Below are positions 18,503 to 26,583 of a stretch of 64,000 bases of DNA, piece after piece; positions within the stretch are counted from its first letter, which is position 1, and each line of letters starts with the position of its first letter. The notes beneath the pieces are model-generated. The model had not been told where the DNA came from. It did no database searches and worked only from the letters and a program-made list of their open reading frames with translations. Position numbers and translations under genes: made by a program. Source of the DNA: JBMOGA01 sp049318625 (GTDB lineage: Bacteria; Pseudomonadota; Alphaproteobacteria; Rhizobiales; Hyphomicrobiaceae); the NCBI GenBank assembly GCA_049318625.1, contig JBMOGA010000002.1:97081-161080 (forward strand), in the 5' to 3' direction.

Positions 18503-20725
18503 ATGGGGGTTAACGGTGTTGCCGGTGTCCAGGCCGTCTCAGGCGAACTGGGCAACGTGCCACGTGGGGTGGACGAGCCGACGACCGTAACCATCGGGAC
18601 GGCCCTTGAAGCCGCCCGTCGCGAACTCCTGTCCGCTGGCCAGATTCTGGGCGAGGTTCTTGAACCCGCTGGGGTCGGCCTGACCCGAGAGGCGATGCGT
18701 CTTCTCGAACAACAATCGTGCCGGATCGCCGTGGTCGGACAGATCAAGGCCGGGAAAAGCTCGTTCATCAACGCCCTCATCCAGCAGCCGAGCCTCCTGC
18801 CGACCGACATCAATCCATGGACGACGGCCGTCACAAATCTGCATTTCGGCCAGCGCTCCGACACCGATGACGCCGCAATCTTCAGTTTCTTCACGACCGT
18901 CGAGTGGGAGCGTTTGGCGGAAGGTGGCGGAAAGCTGCGTGAGCTGACCGAACGGCTGGTGCCCGGTTTCGAACCGGCGCTGCTGCGACAGCACATCACT
19001 GCCGTGCGGACACGCGCATCAGCCCGTCTGGGCGCACAGTTCCACGATCTCTTGGGGCAGTCCCACCGCTTTCGCGATCTAGAGCGTCGCACGCTCGTCC
19101 AGTATGTCTGTGCCGGCGAGCCGGGCGCCGGATCCGAGATCGGCAAGTTCTCCGATATCACCCGCTCTGCCGACCTCTACCTGAACAAGGGTCCCTTTGA
19201 GTTTCCGGTCACCATCATCGATACGCCGGGCACGAACGATCCCTTTCTGGTGCGCGATGAGATCACGCGCGGCTGCCTCGACAAAGCGGACGTCTACGTC
19301 GTTGTGCTGACCGCACACCAGCCGCTTTCGGACGCGGACGTTTCGTTGCTTCGCATCCTGCGCGGCCTCCACAAGGAGCGCATCGTCGTCTTCATCAACC
19401 GGATCGACGAGCTGGCCGACGTCGCCAACGATGCGAACCAAGTGGTGAGTTTCGTACGCAAACGCCTCGCCTACGAATTGCCCGGCTTCGACATCCCGAT
19501 CATCGCGGGGAGCGCAGCATGGGGCAACGCCGTCGTCGGGGCCCAAGCGGGCGAGATCGACAAGAGCCAGGCTCTTCGCGCGCTCGCTTACTCCCAGGAA
19601 GCGGGTCTCATCCGGCGCGGCGACATACTGCGGCCGGCACAGGAAGGGACCGTGGTCCAGCCCCCCTTGCAGCAGGCACTTTTCGCAGCGTCCGGCCTTC
19701 CCCGCGTCTATACCGCACTGAACGAGCTGATCACGACCGGCCATTGCGCCTATGTGGTCCGCCACGTGGCGCATTGCTTCGCCGAGATGGCCAGAGCCAG
19801 CGATGCGACCGTCCGCAGCGAGCTCGATTCACTGGTTCGTGTCCATGAGCGCGCCCGTGCGACCGCCGACCGGACCGAGGACGAACTGAACAAGCTGCGG
19901 ACTGAGCAGCACGATCTCGAGGAAAGCGCCCGGATCATCGAGCAGTCGGCGCTCGACTTCGAGAAGCAACTTGCCGACATCGTGAGGCGGGACGTCGAGG
20001 CGCTCCGCGACCGACTGATCGGGATCGTCGATCATCACGCCCGTGAAGAGCGCGATGCCCTGGTTTCCGTTCTGCTGGCAGGCAAGGCGCCCAAGGTCTG
20101 GGCCTGCGACACCGCAAGTCTTCGGCGCCGTCTTGGCGAGGAGGTCGTCGAAACGTTCCGACGGACCGAACAGCACCTGGGCGAGCTGTCGTTCAAGGTC
20201 ATGGCGGAGTTGCGTCGACTGACGGCACTGCTGATGCCGGAGAACCAGCCGCCGGCGGAGCCCGACGCACCGACGGATATCGCACCGCCGCCCAGTCTCA
20301 TGCCGCTCGGGAGCTTCGTGGCCCTCGACCTGGACACATCGTGGTGGTCGCAGCTCTGGCGCAACCAGCCGACACCCAACGAGCGCGGCGAGGCGATCGA
20401 ACGTCTGGTGCGCAGCGAGTTCTACGCCGTCGCGGACGAACTGATCCAATCCCTCGAGTCCGTTTTCGAAGGCTACATCCGCACAACGACGCGCTGGTCG
20501 TTCGCGGTCTGCCGAAACATCGTGCACGTCTTGACCCGTCGGCACGAGCAGCTGATCGCCCATTATTCGGCTGTCCAGGGCGGCGTCGATGGTTGTGCCG
20601 ACCCCGATACCGTGCGGCAGCAGGCGGACACCATCTACCAACTCAAACATCGTCAGGCACTGGCCGAGAATATTTCGCAGAGGTTGAACGTTCTGAATCA
20701 ATCGGTCGATCGCTGGTTCTCCTGA
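18503..20725 (+). CDS. Large dynamin-like GTPase, first of two
   Basis: A 740-residue bacterial dynamin-like protein; such GTPases bind and remodel membranes. The GTPase domain covers about residues 70-390. G1 is GQIKAGKSS (79-87), the likely G2 Thr lies in DINPWTTAVT, G3 is DTPG (240-243) and G4 is NRID (299-302), where NKxD or TKxD is usual. The long region after about 420 is alpha-helical and coiled-coil-like (ERARATADRTEDELNKLRTE). A tryptophan-rich segment, DTSWWSQLWR (W614, W615, W619), sits where dynamin-like proteins often contact lipid; there is no transmembrane helix. A GTG at 18497 is an alternative start, but GGGAG is better spaced for the ATG at 18503. It is paralogous to the protein at 21765. 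It begins the four-gene GTPase run, downstream of a palindromic promoter. Confidence 0.9.
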   Translation: MGVNGVAGVQAVSGELGNVPRGVDEPTTVTIGTALEAARRELLSAGQILGEVLEPAGVGLTREAMRLLEQQSCRIAVVGQIKAGKSSFINALIQQPSLLPTDINPWTTAVTNLHFGQRSDTDDAAIFSFFTTVEWERLAEGGGKLRELTERLVPGFEPALLRQHITAVRTRASARLGAQFHDLLGQSHRFRDLERRTLVQYVCAGEPGAGSEIGKFSDITRSADLYLNKGPFEFPVTIIDTPGTNDPFLVRDEITRGCLDKADVYVVVLTAHQPLSDADVSLLRILRGLHKERIVVFINRIDELADVANDANQVVSFVRKRLAYELPGFDIPIIAGSAAWGNAVVGAQAGEIDKSQALRALAYSQEAGLIRRGDILRPAQEGTVVQPPLQQALFAASGLPRVYTALNELITTGHCAYVVRHVAHCFAEMARASDATVRSELDSLVRVHERARATADRTEDELNKLRTEQHDLEESARIIEQSALDFEKQLADIVRRDVEALRDRLIGIVDHHAREERDALVSVLLAGKAPKVWACDTASLRRRLGEEVVETFRRTEQHLGELSFKVMAELRRLTALLMPENQPPAEPDAPTDIAPPPSLMPLGSFVALDLDTSWWSQLWRNQPTPNERGEAIERLVRSEFYAVADELIQSLESVFEGYIRTTTRWSFAVCRNIVHVLTRRHEQLIAHYSAVQGGVDGCADPDTVRQQADTIYQLKHRQALAENISQRLNVLNQSVDRWFS

Positions 20726-20889
20726 GATCGACCGGCAAGCGGGGGCGCTTATGACGAGAATGATCGATATGGCACTGAGGACGTCGCGAGACCGGCGTCA
20801 CTCAGAGACGACCCGGGACTGATGACGGTCGCCGCTAAGCCAGCGGGCAGCAGACCATCCACAATCATCAGGAACACCGAGTAGTCGTC

Positions 20890-21768
20890 ATGCGACAGAG
20901 CAATTTGCCGGTGTCGCTCCAGCGAGCGATGTTGGACGTCGGCTCCATAGAGAGCTTCCACGGCCTGCGCCGCCAGACCATGCATGCGCTCGCGCAACTG
21001 CAGGAGGCGGGCAGCCGGCCCCCGTGCATCGTGTTTCTGGGCGAGGGCAATTCCGGCAAGACGACCGCCGCGAATTCGCTGCTGGGCGATGGCTTGCTAC
21101 CGACTGCGGTCATTGCCAACACGCGCTATCCGACGCTGGTGCGCTTCCACAATCAGGTGCAGGCGGTGGCCGTGACGATGTCCGGGCACCGTTGCCCGCT
21201 GAGCGATGAGACTTTGCCGAGCCAGCCTCTCGCGCTGATCGAGGTGGGCCTTCCGAATCCGCGCCTGAAGAGCCTCGAGATCCTCGACACGCCGGCGCGC
21301 TTCGATGCCGATAGCTTGAGCGAAATCCCTGGACTTTCGCCGGTGCGGATCCCCGTCTGGTGCACGGTGGCGACGCAGGCGTGGAAAGAGAGCGAGCGAC
21401 GCTATTGGACGGCGCTGGAAGCACGCGCCCGCCGCAATGCGCTGCTTGTCGTCACGGGTATCGACCGTATCGCGGTTCCGGCCGAGATCGAGCGCTTGAT
21501 GGCACGGCTGAAGTCCGACGCGGCGATCCATTTCGCGGGCCTCGCCTACGCGGCCATCGCATCGGCGGATGCGACCGGGGTGCCGAGTCTACCCGTTCCG
21601 CCCTTGGTCGCGCTCGTCGACGCCGATGCCCATCGCCTGGGCGCGCGGCGACAGCGCACCGTGGCCAAGTTGCGCGCACGGTTGCTGCGGCTTTCGGGAT
21701 TGGCCGCCGAAATGTCCGAAGAGGCGGGCGTGGCACGCTTTCCAGCCTGGGCGCGGACCCTTTCATGA
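20890..21768 (+). CDS. Small dynamin-associated GTPase, first of two
   Basis: A 292-residue P-loop GTPase lying between the two large dynamin-like genes. G1 is GEGNSGKTT (51-59). G3 reads DTPA (133-136), so the catalytic-loop glycine is missing. G4 reads TGID (189-192) in place of NKxD/TKxD. The stretch after G3, VWCTVATQAWKESER, is closely matched in the protein at 23982 and defines the pair. It lacks the long helical stalk of the large partners, so it may be a regulator or heteromeric partner and not a remodelling enzyme (inference). The ATG has only a distant AGGAA. A 164-bp gap precedes it, containing a doubtful 23-codon frame (20751-20822). Its stop overlaps the next start (ATGA), pointing to translational coupling. 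Confidence 0.85.
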   Translation: MRQSNLPVSLQRAMLDVGSIESFHGLRRQTMHALAQLQEAGSRPPCIVFLGEGNSGKTTAANSLLGDGLLPTAVIANTRYPTLVRFHNQVQAVAVTMSGHRCPLSDETLPSQPLALIEVGLPNPRLKSLEILDTPARFDADSLSEIPGLSPVRIPVWCTVATQAWKESERRYWTALEARARRNALLVVTGIDRIAVPAEIERLMARLKSDAAIHFAGLAYAAIASADATGVPSLPVPPLVALVDADAHRLGARRQRTVAKLRARLLRLSGLAAEMSEEAGVARFPAWARTLS

Positions 21769-23978
21769 TGGTCATGGCGAAGGCAGCTCTCGGAGTCGCC
21801 GGACCCGTCGGAGAATTCCGGGGGCCTGGTTTCGCTCCGGCACTCGCGCATCAACGGGATCTCTTGTTGCGGGTCGGTCCGGCGCTCGCGGATCATCTCG
21901 AGCCTTCGATGGCGACCCTGGTCCGCGATCTGGTCGACCGCATCCGCCAACGGCCGATCCGGCTCGCCGTCATCGGCCAGATGAAGGCCGGGAAGTCTTC
22001 GTTCCTCAACGCACTGGCTGGCCGTCCGGGGCTGCTGCCGACCGACGTCAATCCCTGGACCGCGGTGGTGACCCAGCTTCACTTCGGCCACCCCAGTGGC
22101 CAGACCGACGGGGCGGTTTTCCGGTTCTTCTCCGAAGAGGAGTGGCGGCAGCTTTCCGAGGGCGGCAGTCTGCGTATCCTCCAGCAGCGGCTCGTGCCGG
22201 AACTCGATCTCGACGTCTTGCGGTCACAGCTCTCCCAGATCCGCATGCGCGCCCGCGCCCGGCTCGGCGACGGCTATCAGGCCCTGCTCGGAACGGAGCA
22301 CCATTTCGCCTCTCTGCCCGAAGGCATTCTGGCCCGCTATGTCGCCGACGCGGAACCAGATGCTTCGATCGCGGCCGAGGCGATCTACTCGGACATCACG
22401 CGCACCGCCGATCTGTTCCTCGATTCGATGCCGTTCGGGCTGCCTCTCACCTTGGTCGATACGCCTGGAACCAACGATCCCTTCCTCGTGCGCGACGAGA
22501 TCACACTGCGCTGCCTCGACGAGATGGACGCAGCCGTCGTCGTGCTCTCCGCCCGTCAGGCCTTCTCGACGGCCGATCTCGCCCTCGTGCGAACCATTCG
22601 GGGGTTGCGCAAGGATCGCCTGCTCGTGGTGGTCAACCGCTGCGACGAACTCGACGACCCGCCGGCTCACGGCAAACTCATCGCCGCCCACGTCAGTCGC
22701 CAGCTCGAGCGCGAGTTCGGCCAGGAAGTGCCCGTCGTTGCCATGAGCGCCCTGTGGGCCAACACGGCGGCGCTCGCCGATCCGGCCGCCATCCGGGATG
22801 CGCTCACCGATCGCCTAGCGCGGCAAGCCGTGGCCGCCGGCGTCGCGACGCGCGATGAGATTGAGTCTTGGCGCCATCGGCCCTCGCAAATGCCGATCGA
22901 GCGCGCCGTGGACGTTTTGCGCGCGGCGTCCGGTTTACCCGATGTCGTGAATGCGCTGGTGCGGCTGGTCGCTGAAAGCAGCGTCGGGCAGTTGCTCGCG
23001 CAGTCATTGACGACGTTGGTGACGATCTCCGAGCAGCAGGCCGCCGTGGCGCGCCGCGATCTCCAGCAACTCGAAGACACGGTCAAATCCGCCCACACTG
23101 ACGTGCTGTCGGGTGGGTTCGAGCTGCAGCGCCTGCACAGTGCCGTCGAGCGACTCGATGGCACGATGATCAAGCTGGAGCGTATCGCGGCAGACCGGAC
23201 AGCCGAAATCGGGGCCGCGCAGCGCCAGGAGCTCGATCGGCTGCGCGATCATCTGCACAAGGTGGTTGCCACGTTCATCGAGCAGGAGCGCGCGACCGTC
23301 ACGTTCTCGCTGGATCAGCAGACGACCACGAAGCCGGCCCGCTATGATGTTTCGAAGCTGCGCAAGGAACTCGAGCAAGCCTTCCTCGGCGAGTACCGGA
23401 CGCTGTACCAGCACATCGTCAATATCCAGCTGGCCGCTTCGCAGCACTTCCGCCGCATCGTCAACGACGAGCTTCCGAGCACCAACCTCGACGTCCACGT
23501 GAACGTCATTTCGAGTTCGTTCACCTATCCCAGCCTGAGTGCGCTGAGCCGCGTCAGCGCCTTCGACGTGGATCCGAAGCTGTGGGCCCGCTGGCGCCGC
23601 TCCAAGAGGTCGCTCAAGGAGGCGGTCGACGCCTTCGAGGCGATCTTGCGGGCCGAGTTCCTGGCCATCGCCGACGAACTGACCGGCCTGGCCGAGCGCG
23701 AGATCATGGGCTCGGCGTCGACGCTTCAGAGGCGGCTCAACCTTACGATCATGGACGCGGTCCACTCGGCGCGGCAGCGACGGGCGGATCTGCTCGCGAG
23801 TATGGAAGCGGCCGAGGCCCGCAACGAGCCGCTGGTTCGGGAGCGGATGCTCGAGGCGCAGCTCGACCAATTGACCGAAGCGCGCGAGCGGCTGCGCCGG
23901 GTCGACGGTCTGGCGCGCACATTGAAGGCGGCAGTGCCACAGGCTATGGACGAAACGGCTTACGCGTCGGTGGGGTAG
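21765..23978 (+). CDS. Large dynamin-like GTPase, second of two
   Basis: A 737-residue dynamin-like protein, clearly paralogous to the one at 18503 along its whole length. G1 is GQMKAGKSS (71-79), DVNPWTAVVT carries the likely G2 Thr, G3 is DTPG (232-235) with the same TNDPFLVRDEIT continuation as its paralogue, and G4 is NRCD (291-294). The stalk region is helical with heptad-like stretches (RRDLQQLEDTVKSAHTD; IMDAVHSARQRRADLLASME). The Trp/Arg segment is DPKLWARWRRSK (W607, W611). No membrane helix is seen. The frame is open further upstream, but ATG 21765 overlaps the stop of the small GTPase and matches the paralogue's N-terminus. The next GTPase begins 3 bp after its stop, so the last three genes of the array are surely one transcript. 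Confidence 0.9.
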   Translation: MMVMAKAALGVAGPVGEFRGPGFAPALAHQRDLLLRVGPALADHLEPSMATLVRDLVDRIRQRPIRLAVIGQMKAGKSSFLNALAGRPGLLPTDVNPWTAVVTQLHFGHPSGQTDGAVFRFFSEEEWRQLSEGGSLRILQQRLVPELDLDVLRSQLSQIRMRARARLGDGYQALLGTEHHFASLPEGILARYVADAEPDASIAAEAIYSDITRTADLFLDSMPFGLPLTLVDTPGTNDPFLVRDEITLRCLDEMDAAVVVLSARQAFSTADLALVRTIRGLRKDRLLVVVNRCDELDDPPAHGKLIAAHVSRQLEREFGQEVPVVAMSALWANTAALADPAAIRDALTDRLARQAVAAGVATRDEIESWRHRPSQMPIERAVDVLRAASGLPDVVNALVRLVAESSVGQLLAQSLTTLVTISEQQAAVARRDLQQLEDTVKSAHTDVLSGGFELQRLHSAVERLDGTMIKLERIAADRTAEIGAAQRQELDRLRDHLHKVVATFIEQERATVTFSLDQQTTTKPARYDVSKLRKELEQAFLGEYRTLYQHIVNIQLAASQHFRRIVNDELPSTNLDVHVNVISSSFTYPSLSALSRVSAFDVDPKLWARWRRSKRSLKEAVDAFEAILRAEFLAIADELTGLAEREIMGSASTLQRRLNLTIMDAVHSARQRRADLLASMEAAEARNEPLVRERMLEAQLDQLTEARERLRRVDGLARTLKAAVPQAMDETAYASVG

Positions 23979-23981
23979 TGT

Positions 23982-25367
23982 ATGGCGTGGTCGATCGGTA
24001 CGTCGTGGTTGAAGCAGGGACGCAGGCGCGCGCCGCCTCCGTTGGCGCCGCTGCCGCGCGAATCCCGAATGGTGGCCGAGCTTCGTGAGACGGCCCTCGC
24101 CTGGAAGGCGAAGCTGGCCGAAACGGCGGCAGGTCAATCGCCCGCCGCGCTGCTGGGTCCGTCCCTCGATCAATTGGATCACGATCTGTCCCGCAAGCCG
24201 CGGGTCGCCATCCTCGGCGAGTTCAATGCCGGCAAGACCACACTGTCGAATCTGCTCGCCCGCGCAGCCGGGCTGCCAACCGACATCCTGGCCAACACGC
24301 GCGTCGCGACGCTGATCCATCATGCCGATCTCGGCCCCGAGCGCATTCTCGTGCCGCAACGCCGCCGTTCGACACCGGGCGACGGCCCGTCGGTGAGGAT
24401 CGCGGAAGCGCCGTTCGAATACGAATTGCTGGCCGGCCGGGCCGGCTTGCTGGAGCGTTGCACGCTGCTCGATACGCCCGGTCTGTCGGACCCGACCCAC
24501 GCCGGGCGGGTGGCGGATCTCTATGCGCGGATCGCCGACATCGCCGTCTGGTGCAGCATCGCTGGCCATTGTTGGCGCGAAAGCGAGCGATTGGCCTGGG
24601 ACAGCTTCCCGGCTCGCTTGCGCCGCTATGGCATTCTGGTCTTGACCGGGGCGGACGCCGTGCCGCGTGCATCCGATCGTGACCGCATCCGCCGCCGCCT
24701 CGAGCGGGATGCCGCCGGCAGGTTCGGCGCCGTGGTGTTTCTGGCCGGGCGCGAAGCCGCTGCGGCTTTGGACGTCAGGACCGGCGAGATCACCAGTCAG
24801 TCACGCTGGGAGGCGAGCGGCGCTGCCGAGTTGGAGTCCGTGCTGGCGGGTCTCGTCGGGCACGTTGCCGACCAACGGGCACTGCGCAGCCGGCGATGGG
24901 CCGCGCGACTGCTGCGGCAGGTCGCGACGTTTCCTCACGCCGAGATCGGCCGGTCGTGGTGGCTCCCGCCACTCTTTGCTTTGTCCGAGGACCTGCGCCG
25001 CATCTCCGTAGCGCTGCGGGGCCGGCGCATGGAGCGCCGTCAGGCATTGGCGCAGGTGGCCGCTGGCGTGGTCAAGCTGCAGGACGATATCGTCGGCAAG
25101 CTGGAGCGGCTCGGTCGATCGGACGACGCTCGGCGCGTCCAAGCCGTCCTGTCGCGCAATCTGGAAACGATCGACGCGCTGGGCCGTACGGTCACCCACA
25201 CGGCCGTCGTCGACGGCGTCGGCATCGTCGGCGCGCGTCTGTTCCACGATATCACCCAACTCATGCGCGGCGCCGATCGCGAGACCGCCACGCTGCGCGA
25301 ACTCGAGATTCGCCTTCTCGATATGCTGGGAAGCACCAAGGGAGGCGCGATCGCACCGGGCCGTTGA
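23982..25367 (+). CDS. Small dynamin-associated GTPase, second of two
   Basis: A 461-residue GTPase, homologous to the 292-residue protein at 20890 but with about 150 extra C-terminal residues. G1 is GEFNAGKTT (79-87), G3 is a complete DTPG (164-167), and G4 is TGAD (222-225), altered as in its partner. The shared signature follows G3: VWCSIAGHCWRESER. The C-terminal extension is helical, contains WWLPPLFALSEDLRRI near residue 325 and a moderately hydrophobic stretch, and may be a stalk or membrane-contact region. The start lies 3 bp after the stop of the large GTPase. The following TctC gene starts 20 bp downstream with its own GGAGG, so it is probably on the same mRNA. Confidence 0.87.
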   Translation: MAWSIGTSWLKQGRRRAPPPLAPLPRESRMVAELRETALAWKAKLAETAAGQSPAALLGPSLDQLDHDLSRKPRVAILGEFNAGKTTLSNLLARAAGLPTDILANTRVATLIHHADLGPERILVPQRRRSTPGDGPSVRIAEAPFEYELLAGRAGLLERCTLLDTPGLSDPTHAGRVADLYARIADIAVWCSIAGHCWRESERLAWDSFPARLRRYGILVLTGADAVPRASDRDRIRRRLERDAAGRFGAVVFLAGREAAAALDVRTGEITSQSRWEASGAAELESVLAGLVGHVADQRALRSRRWAARLLRQVATFPHAEIGRSWWLPPLFALSEDLRRISVALRGRRMERRQALAQVAAGVVKLQDDIVGKLERLGRSDDARRVQAVLSRNLETIDALGRTVTHTAVVDGVGIVGARLFHDITQLMRGADRETATLRELEIRLLDMLGSTKGGAIAPGR

Positions 25368-25387
25368 AGTCACCGATGGAGGACTCG

Positions 25388-26389
25388 ATGAAGCGCCTGC
25401 TGGTTCCTTTGTTTGCAGCTACCGCATGTCTGATGTCGGCCACGGCGGGCAGCGCCGCAGATGTGTTTCCGTCGAAGTCGGTCACGATCGTCATCCCGTT
25501 CACGGCCGCCGGTCCGTCAGATGCAGTGGGGCGCCTGCTGGCCAAGACGATGGCCGTGAGCCTCGGCCAGCCTGTCAACATCGAGAACATCGCGGGGGGT
25601 GGCGGCTCGACGGGTGCCGGCAAGGTGGCGAAATCGCCCGCCGACGGCTACACGCTGCTGCTGCATCATTTCGCCCATGCGGCGAGCAAGGCGCTCTATC
25701 CGAGCCTGACCTTCGATCCGGTCAAGGACTTCGAACCGATCGGACTTGTCAGCTACGGACCCTATGTACTGGTGGCGCGCACCAGCCTGCCGATCAAGAA
25801 TGCCGAGCAGGCCCTCAAGTACATCCGCGACAACAAGGAGAAGGTCTCGTTCGGCCATGCCGGCATCGGGTCTGGCTCGCACCTCAGCAACATGCTGCTG
25901 ATGTCGGCCCTCGGCAAAGTCAAGTTCACGGAGAAGGCCTATCGCGGCACCGGCCCGGCCATGATGGATCTGGCGGCCGGCCAGATCGATTTCCTTTTCG
26001 ACCAGACCGTCGGTGCGGCGCAGTTCATCAAGGCTGGCACGGTGCGGCCCCTCGCCGTCACCTCCCTCACGCGGCTCGACGCCTTGAAAGAGACGCCGAC
26101 CTTGCAGGAAGTCGGTCTCAAAGGTTTCGAGGTCACGCAGTGGTTCGCGCTCTATGCCCCGAAGGGGACGCCGAAGCCGGCCCTCGACAAGCTGGCGGTG
26201 GCTCTCGAGGCCGCAATCAAGGACCCGGCCAACGAGAGCAAATTCGCCGAATACGGGACGCTGCTGTTCCAGCCCGGCAAGCGCGGCCCGGCCGACGCCC
26301 GCAAGAAGCTCGAGGCCGAGGTGGTTCGCTGGCGGAAAATCGTCAAGGATGCCGGCGCCGAGGTGAAGGACTCCAAGGCCACGAAATGA
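25388..26389 (+). CDS. Bug/TctC-family periplasmic solute-binding protein
   Basis: A 333-residue TTT-type binding protein with a clear Sec signal peptide (MKRLLVPLFAATACLMSATA, cleavage near GSAAD). The family core is canonical: FPSKSVTIVIPFTAAGPSDA, the glycine-rich NIENIAGGGGSTGAGKVAKS, and ADGYTLLLHH. GGAGG ends five bases before the ATG at 25388; an in-frame ATG at 25376 is worse placed and would spoil the signal peptide. The 20-bp gap to the last GTPase gene suggests co-transcription with the dynamin-like array, an unexpected pairing. No TctA/TctB membrane subunits are present. The ligand is unknown. Confidence 0.9.
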   Translation: MKRLLVPLFAATACLMSATAGSAADVFPSKSVTIVIPFTAAGPSDAVGRLLAKTMAVSLGQPVNIENIAGGGGSTGAGKVAKSPADGYTLLLHHFAHAASKALYPSLTFDPVKDFEPIGLVSYGPYVLVARTSLPIKNAEQALKYIRDNKEKVSFGHAGIGSGSHLSNMLLMSALGKVKFTEKAYRGTGPAMMDLAAGQIDFLFDQTVGAAQFIKAGTVRPLAVTSLTRLDALKETPTLQEVGLKGFEVTQWFALYAPKGTPKPALDKLAVALEAAIKDPANESKFAEYGTLLFQPGKRGPADARKKLEAEVVRWRKIVKDAGAEVKDSKATK

Positions 26390-26454
26390 GTTGAGCGATC
26401 GACGAGTTTCGCGCCGTCCCGGACCGCCGTCCACCTGGTATCGGGGGCGGCCCC

Positions 26455-26475
26455 CTCCTCCCCTGCGGGGAGGGG
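26455..26475. terminator. GC-rich hairpin after the TctC gene
   Basis: CCTCCCC (26457-26463) and GGGGAGG (26467-26473) pair around TGC, extendable by two more pairs. No T-run follows. It lies about 65 bp after the binding-protein stop and could close the GTPase/TctC transcript. CTCCCC/GGGGAG hairpins are also common dispersed repeats in GC-rich genomes. Confidence 0.4.
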
Positions 26476-26583
26476 CAGAACCATCCGCCGCGCCTCTCCC
26501 GCAGCCGGCACCCACGCGGCCCCTGCCGGCCGCTGCGGGCTACCACCCGTGACAAAGGCCGGTATTCGGGCTAATCCCCCGCC

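Noticed and set aside
20751..20822. A 23-codon frame (MTRMIDMALRTSRDRRH...) before the first small GTPase
   Set aside because: There is no ribosome site, and frames of this size are common in this sequence by chance.
21360..21764. Upstream extension of the second large dynamin frame
   Set aside because: The 135 extra residues overlap the small GTPase in another frame and read as Arg/Gly noise. The ATG at 21765 matches the paralogue.
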